Source of the DNA: DATMRF01 sp035566435
Lineage (GTDB): Bacteria; Verrucomicrobiota; Verrucomicrobiia; Limisphaerales; UBA8199
Length of the DNA: 14,047 nt
Direction: 5' to 3'
Assembly: GCA_035566435.1 (NCBI GenBank)
Contig: DATMRF010000062.1
Span: 1-14,047 of the forward strand
Part shown: positions 13,489 through 14,047 of the stretch, piece after piece
Layout: each line of letters starts with the position of its first letter
Numbering within the stretch: the first letter of the stretch is position 1
Notes under the pieces: model-generated
The model's database searches: none
Seen by the model: only the letters and a program-made list of their open reading frames with translations
What the model was told of the DNA's origin: nothing
Made by a program: the position numbers and the translations under genes

Positions 13489-13512
13489 ATGCGACTTCGC
13501 TCTAAGTCGCAT
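13489..13512. repeat. 9-bp-stem hairpin ATGCGACTT / AAGTCGCAT
   Basis: Perfect arms at 13489-13497 and 13504-13512 around CGCTCT. The arm core GCGACTT resembles the GAGTCGC/GCGACTC arms at 4398-4441. No gene end is near. Confidence 0.6.
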
Positions 13513-13923
13513 CATCCTAATCACCAACCCTTTGCGCAACACTCCACCACTCCGGCATTCCAAAAACCCGCTCCTCCCGCGAGTTGGCACGCTCTAAGCA
13601 TTTGGCATCCGCGGCCAATGATGCACAAGGCCAGTATCAGAAAATCAGAATACCCTTTCTTATCCTTTACAGTGCTCAAACTGAAATCTTCAAAAATCTT
13701 CGCGCCCGGCGGGAAAATCACACTTCTGACCGTCCTTATATATATAGGGACTGCGTATGACAGCCCCGCGGCGCGCAGCCGCAAAATTGAGAATATGGAA
13801 AACTGAATATGAGCTACCAACTGGTCCCCGCCAGCAACCAGGTCGCCTCCATCCGCACCATCCGCGGCTAAACTCGTCTTCCCCCGAAATCCAAAATCAA
13901 AAATTAAAACTCCAAAATCAACC

Positions 13924-14047
13924 ATGCGCCGCCCCATCCTACCCCACTCCCCCTGGCGTCCGGGCAAAGCCCGCAACGGCAAAATCGCCCGCCTGCCCGA
14001 ACCGCTCCGCGAAACCGTCAACCTCCTGCTCCTGGACGGCCTCACCT
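13924..14047 (+). CDS. Start of a protein with a KIARLP motif, cut by the window edge
   Basis: Forty-one codons from the ATG at 13924: a proline- and arginine-rich lead (MRRPILPHSPWRPGKARN) followed by GKIARLPEPLRETVNLLLLD. I recall this K-I-A-R-L-P opening, followed by a helix, from unnamed proteins common in Verrucomicrobia that resemble phage DUF3486 or small-terminase-like helical proteins; that link is from memory and weak. No ribosome-binding site is clear: A-rich DNA precedes the ATG. The gene continues to the right, so no function can be assigned. Confidence 0.5.
   Translation, partial: MRRPILPHSPWRPGKARNGKIARLPEPLRETVNLLLLDGLT

Larger units (their letters stand above)
12874..13923. 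other. 1-kb non-coding stretch with scattered repeats
   Basis: No gene is supported; frames on both strands are short, Arg/Pro/Ser-rich or antisense to repeats. It holds a GGGGTC element end (13055-13091), a CCATCCGCGCCATCCGCGG-like string near 13337-13355 that recurs near 13849-13867, a 16-bp palindrome (13404-13419), and a 9-bp-stem hairpin (13489-13512). An AT-rich near-palindrome TCCTTATATATATAGGGA lies near 13733-13750, and A-rich AAAATCAAAAATTAAAA-type DNA stands just before the last gene. The TATATA string could be a promoter, but no -35 box is convincing. Confidence 0.5.

Overview
The window looks like part of a Verrucomicrobiota chromosome, most likely from the Pedosphaera/Limisphaerales side of the phylum. 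Three things point there: a protein ending in a VPDSG-type CTERM sorting tail, a secreted protein built from Gloeo/Verruco ('GloVer') repeats, and non-coding DNA packed with many families of short interspersed palindromic repeats next to a REP-associated (Y1, HUH) transposase gene. This placement is inferred from protein families and repeat style, not from a marker gene. No rRNA, tRNA or CRISPR array was seen.

Left third (1-5480): a minus-strand glycosyltransferase fusing a GT9/heptosyltransferase-like half to a Mannosyl_trans3-like half (296-2365). It is followed by about 0.7 kb of repeats, then a minus-strand pair of an ECF-like sigma-70 factor (3527-4219) and a closely spaced downstream ORF (3061-3513) whose first half is made of repeat copies. 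A second repeat-rich stretch (4220-5025) and a small unrecognised ORF (5026-5268) follow.

Middle (5480-7150): a transposase gene broken by an in-frame TGA and missing its 3' end meets, tail to tail, a polysaccharide-export lipoprotein gene that has also lost its 3' end and probably carries a frameshift. The junction lies within about 10 bp (6317-6328) and looks like a deletion scar. The 5' side of the export gene faces a regulatory-looking, AT-richer spacer.

Right half (7148-12873): plus-strand genes for exported proteins. They are a signal-peptide/VPDSG-CTERM protein with its own terminator, a seven-repeat GloVer protein, a remnant of a HYR/PKD-type surface protein, and an 800-residue secreted protein joining an N,N-dimethylformamidase-large-subunit-like domain to a LamG domain and a C-terminal beta module. 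About 1 kb of repeat-bearing non-coding DNA follows, and the first 41 codons of an unnamed protein run off the right edge.

The genes do not form one pathway. The common theme is cell-surface and secreted products (glycosyltransferase, export lipoprotein, CTERM protein, beta-rich secreted proteins) in a genome remodelled by transposase-linked short repeats. The most notable observations are the mirror-image nest of two repeat families inside the ORF downstream of the sigma factor, the double-truncation scar, and the paired direct-repeat motifs upstream of the CTERM gene.
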